From contig REEU01000152.1 of assembly GCA_007694905.1 (NCBI GenBank), positions 1 through 64,000 of the forward strand: DNA of 64,000 bases, in the 5' to 3' direction. Under the pieces are notes generated by a model, which had not been told where the DNA came from, did no database searches, and saw nothing but the letters and a program-made list of their open reading frames with translations. The stretch is from Gammaproteobacteria bacterium. GTDB lineage: Bacteria > Pseudomonadota > Gammaproteobacteria > Pseudomonadales > Azotimanducaceae. The position numbers and the translations under genes are program-made. This document shows, piece by piece, positions 61,213-64,000 of the stretch (its first letter is position 1; every line of letters starts with the position of its first letter).

Positions 61213-64000
61213 CCGCGGCTGCACGGACGCCTCTGCTGCCGCGGGTTCTGCTCGCGCTGCTGGCACTGTGGGCGCTGCTCGGTTACCTGGCCGCGCCCTG
61301 GGTTCTGCAGCGCACGCTGCCGGGCATCGTCGCTGCGAACACGACCGCCGAGCTGACGCTGGGCGACGTGCAGTTCGACCCGTTCCGGTTGCGGCTGCTG
61401 CTGCACGAGCCGAGACTCGTCGGCCCCCATGACGACCCTGACTTCGAAGCCAAAGAGGTCTTCGCTGCCCGGCAGGTCGAGCTGCGCCTGCTGGCACGAA
61501 GCCTGCGCACGTTCACTTCGATCATCGCGCTGGTAGTGGATGCTCCGCAGCTGCGCGTCGAGTTCGGCCCCGACGGCATCCTCAATCTCACCCGCCTCAC
61601 CGCCGCCGAAGCAGCAGAGACGGCGGAGGGCGCCGCGCCCCCGAACCTCGCCCTGCAGCGTCTGCTGATACGTGACGGCAGCATCGACGTAGTCGATCGC
61701 AGCCGCCCGCAGCCCTTCCGGACCCGGGGCGAGCAACTCGCGGTGGATCTCCGCGAGCTGTGGCTGCACGATGGCCCGCCGGCACCGCTGTGGCTCGCCC
61801 TGCAGGTGGAAGGAGCAACGCTTGATGTTCGCGGCAGCATCGGCACAGCCCCGGAAGTGGATCTCGAGCTGACGCTGGTGGACGCGCCCCTGGAGCTCGC
61901 GGAACGCTGGCTGGCCGGTGAGGGCCCTCTCGCGGCGTTGTCAGGCATCGGCCACGCAGCTGCCCGCCTCACCCTGGACGCTGACGCTGTGCCACGCATT
62001 CACAACGGCCGTGTTCAGCTGCAGGAGCTCGGCATCAGTGTGCCACCGCTGCTCGGGCTGGCTGCGCGACTTCAGCTTCTGCACCTCGACGGCGTCATCG
62101 GTTCGCTGTGGCCCCTGGATCTCGATGTCGGCAGCCTGGCCATGAAGCAAGGTCGCCTGGATCTGACGTATGCTGGTGAGCGTGAAGAATCCGCGCCGGA
62201 CCATGTCCCTGCCCCGACGCCGGCCGAAGCTCTGCCCATTCAGCTCAGGCTCGCACGCCTCGACGTTCAGGCCATCGAAACCACCGTCACCGACACCACG
62301 TTGCCCATCCCTCCCCGCCTGGCGTTCGGCCTCCGGCGATTCGAGGCGGAGCGTCTGGCCTGGCCAGCCACCGGCGCAGCGCCAAGCCCCCTGCATCTCG
62401 ACGCAGGGCTCGCGCCGGACGGCCGCCTGGGATTCCGCGGCGACGTCGACCTTGCCCGCAACCGCATCTACGGCGATCTGGACCTGCGCCGCCTGCCGTT
62501 GCCTGCAGCCGCCCCCTGGGCCCACGCCTACAGCCGTCTCGGTCTGCGCCGCGGTACGCTCAACACCCGCGGCAATGCCCGCGTCGAATTCGGCGACAAC
62601 GCGTTCGGCCTGACCCTGACGCTCGACGGCGCCATCGACGACTTCGCCCTCGATGACCCAGACGGAGTCGGACTCCTCGGCTGGCGCCGGCTGGACGTTG
62701 CCGGCCTCGCATTCGATCTCAGCGAACGCTGCATCAGCCTGGACAGCGTGGATCTGGTCGCACCCAACCTGCGCTTCGCCCGCCTGGCCGATGGCAGCAC
62801 GAACCTGGCCGGCATCGGTCCCGTGAACGCAGCCCTCGAAGACGCGGCAGAAGCGAACGCCGTCGAGCCGCAACTCTGGCAGTGGCGTGTGGGTCGCTTC
62901 GATCTCCGGGACGGCGACCTGGACTTCATCGACGAGACGCTGGTGATTCCGTTCGCGACTACGGTGGAGGACCTCGCCGGCAGCGTCGAGGATCTGGCCT
63001 CCAGCGTGGAGCAGGAGGCGCGGCTGGAGCTCAATGGGCGCATTCCGCCCATGGGCAGCGCCCGCATCGAGGGGCGCGGCATCCCCATGGCACCGTTCGC
63101 GCGTTCGGACATCGAGCTCGACTTCCGCGGCGTGCCCATGCCGCGCATGACACCCTGGACCGGAACCTTCGCCGGTTACCGCGTCGCCGGCGGGCGGCTC
63201 AATCTGGACATGCGCTACCGGATCGAGGACGGCACCCTCGAGGCCAGCAATCGGATGGAAGTGAACGCCATGCGTCTCGGCGAGCGGGTCGATTCGCCGC
63301 GGGCCATGGACATCCCGCTGCGGCTTGCGCTGTCACTGCTGCGCGACAGCAACGACAACATCCTGCTCGACGTGCCCGTCAGCGGCGACATGGACGACCC
63401 CCAGTTCAGCCTGCAGCCGGTGATCCTGCGCGCCGTCCGCAATGTCCTGACCAACATCGTCGCCGCTCCGTTCCGACTGCTGGCCGGACTGGTCGGCGGC
63501 GGCAGTGGCGCAGACCTCGAGCGCGTGGTGTATGAACTCGGCAGTGCCGAGCTGGATGAGGATCAGGAATCCCAGCTGATGATGCTGGAGACCGCGCTGG
63601 GCCAGCGCCCCGCCCTGCAGCTGATCCTGCCCGCCGTCCATGCCGGCGAGGACGACCGCGCGATCCTGCGCGAGCAGGCATTCGAGGACCTGCTCGCCGA
63701 CACTGCGGACGACCGCGATACGGCCCTGCGACGGCTGTTTGCCAAGCGCTATGGAGAAGACGAACTGGCAGCACTCGAGAACGTGCACCGGGAAGCCGCG
63801 ACGCAGGACGAAGAACCTGAGGATCACGCAGAAGGCCTGCTGCTGGCGGAACTCGAGAGTCGCCTGCGCACGACGGTGGAGGTACCCGACGAGCACCTCG
63901 AGGCGCTGGCCCGCGCCCGCGCCGAGGCGGTCTATATCTATCTCACCGAGGCCGGCATGGGACCCGAACGCATCCGCTTCGCACCCGAGGTCACCGAAGT
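61209..64000 (+). CDS. DUF748/AsmA-like envelope protein (3' end outside window)
   Basis: An uninterrupted frame of about 930 codons from a GTG at 61209 (overlapping the thioesterase TGA as GTGA) to the window end. One N-terminal helix (VLLALLALWALLGYLAAPWV) anchors a long periplasmic beta-rich region. Early residues FDPFRLRLLLHEPRLVGP and later repeats (GEQLAVDLRELWL; RIEGRGIPMAPFARSDIELD) are typical of DUF748 proteins, part of the AsmA/TamB/YhdP bridge-like superfamily that move phospholipid between membranes. The C-terminal part (ALARARAEAVYIYLTEAGM) also fits DUF748. Function here is inferred from family only. Confidence 0.85.
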   Translation, partial: MTAAARTPLLPRVLLALLALWALLGYLAAPWVLQRTLPGIVAANTTAELTLGDVQFDPFRLRLLLHEPRLVGPHDDPDFEAKEVFAARQVELRLLARSLRTFTSIIALVVDAPQLRVEFGPDGILNLTRLTAAEAAETAEGAAPPNLALQRLLIRDGSIDVVDRSRPQPFRTRGEQLAVDLRELWLHDGPPAPLWLALQVEGATLDVRGSIGTAPEVDLELTLVDAPLELAERWLAGEGPLAALSGIGHAAARLTLDADAVPRIHNGRVQLQELGISVPPLLGLAARLQLLHLDGVIGSLWPLDLDVGSLAMKQGRLDLTYAGEREESAPDHVPAPTPAEALPIQLRLARLDVQAIETTVTDTTLPIPPRLAFGLRRFEAERLAWPATGAAPSPLHLDAGLAPDGRLGFRGDVDLARNRIYGDLDLRRLPLPAAAPWAHAYSRLGLRRGTLNTRGNARVEFGDNAFGLTLTLDGAIDDFALDDPDGVGLLGWRRLDVAGLAFDLSERCISLDSVDLVAPNLRFARLADGSTNLAGIGPVNAALEDAAEANAVEPQLWQWRVGRFDLRDGDLDFIDETLVIPFATTVEDLAGSVEDLASSVEQEARLELNGRIPPMGSARIEGRGIPMAPFARSDIELDFRGVPMPRMTPWTGTFAGYRVAGGRLNLDMRYRIEDGTLEASNRMEVNAMRLGERVDSPRAMDIPLRLALSLLRDSNDNILLDVPVSGDMDDPQFSLQPVILRAVRNVLTNIVAAPFRLLAGLVGGGSGADLERVVYELGSAELDEDQESQLMMLETALGQRPALQLILPAVHAGEDDRAILREQAFEDLLADTADDRDTALRRLFAKRYGEDELAALENVHREAATQDEEPEDHAEGLLLAELESRLRTTVEVPDEHLEALARARAEAVYIYLTEAGMGPERIRFAPEVTE

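Overview
The window looks like chromosomal DNA of a high-GC gammaproteobacterium. GC is judged by eye to be in the mid-60s and was not computed. The taxonomic reading rests on the gene repertoire: a YhhQ-type queuosine transporter, MgtE, Lon behind a sigma-32 promoter, a BrkB family protein, Cfa, an LptF/LptG pair, AsmA/DUF748 proteins and many lipid or xenobiotic catabolism enzymes. Genes are tightly packed and many start/stop codons overlap by 4 nt. No rRNA, tRNA, CRISPR array, prophage or insertion sequence was seen.

The first 11 kb is the most interesting part. It looks like a bacterial sphingolipid (ceramide-type) island made of three transcripts. On the plus strand an acyl carrier protein (842-1147) precedes a serine palmitoyltransferase-like alpha-oxoamine synthase (1151-2368). 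Convergent to it is a six-gene minus-strand operon (7421 down to 2411) in which every start overlaps the previous stop by 4 nt. It encodes a shrunken MobA-like nucleotidyltransferase, a DAGK-type lipid kinase, a Tam41-like cytidylyltransferase-fold protein, an LpxO/AspH-like lipid hydroxylase, and an LptF plus LptG permease pair. Divergent from that operon are a fatty acyl-AMP ligase, a CerR-like NAD-dependent reductase and a 4'-phosphopantetheinyl transferase (7694-11092). Together these could load an acyl chain on a dedicated ACP, condense it with an amino acid, reduce the product, add a phosphorylated head group, hydroxylate the acyl chain and export the lipid through a private Lpt bridge. 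A bCerS-type N-acyltransferase was not found in the window.

From 11 to 20 kb come a broken metallo-beta-lactamase gene carrying a perfect hairpin, an SDR / amidohydrolase / D-aminoacylase-type cluster, a second SDR, an LpxL/HtrB-like acyltransferase and a multi-PAS histidine kinase. Between the last two is an intergenic region with repeated GGGCTCGG half-sites and a 24-bp palindrome. From 20 to 26 kb is a complete Opp/Dpp-type ABC importer operon with a DUF3237 gene. Its upstream region holds a 267-bp MITE-like element with 20-bp perfect terminal inverted repeats and several internal hairpins. From 26 to 37 kb are a VOC/SDR pair, a GGDEF protein with an unusual basic insert, small membrane and cupin proteins, BrkB, a 1-Cys peroxiredoxin, an M50 protease with CBS domains, MgtE, an AHL-lactonase-like lipoprotein, a host-attachment-family protein and a Cfa-type methyltransferase.

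From 37 to 41 kb is a tryptophan tryptophylquinone amine dehydrogenase operon of order B-E-D-A followed by a small c-type cytochrome. MauG, MauF and the cupredoxin are absent, so it resembles the aralkylamine dehydrogenase (aau) type. From 41 to 64 kb are a serine hydrolase, a CurA-like reductase, a patatin, an isoaspartyl peptidase, lon, a double DsbA-fold protein, a retropepsin-like protease, an amidase, two hybrid histidine kinases (one without a canonical start codon), a lipase-like hydrolase, an S9 oligopeptidase, a NYN-domain protein, a glycine-zipper lipoprotein, a thioesterase and the 5' part of a DUF748/AsmA-like gene that runs off the window.
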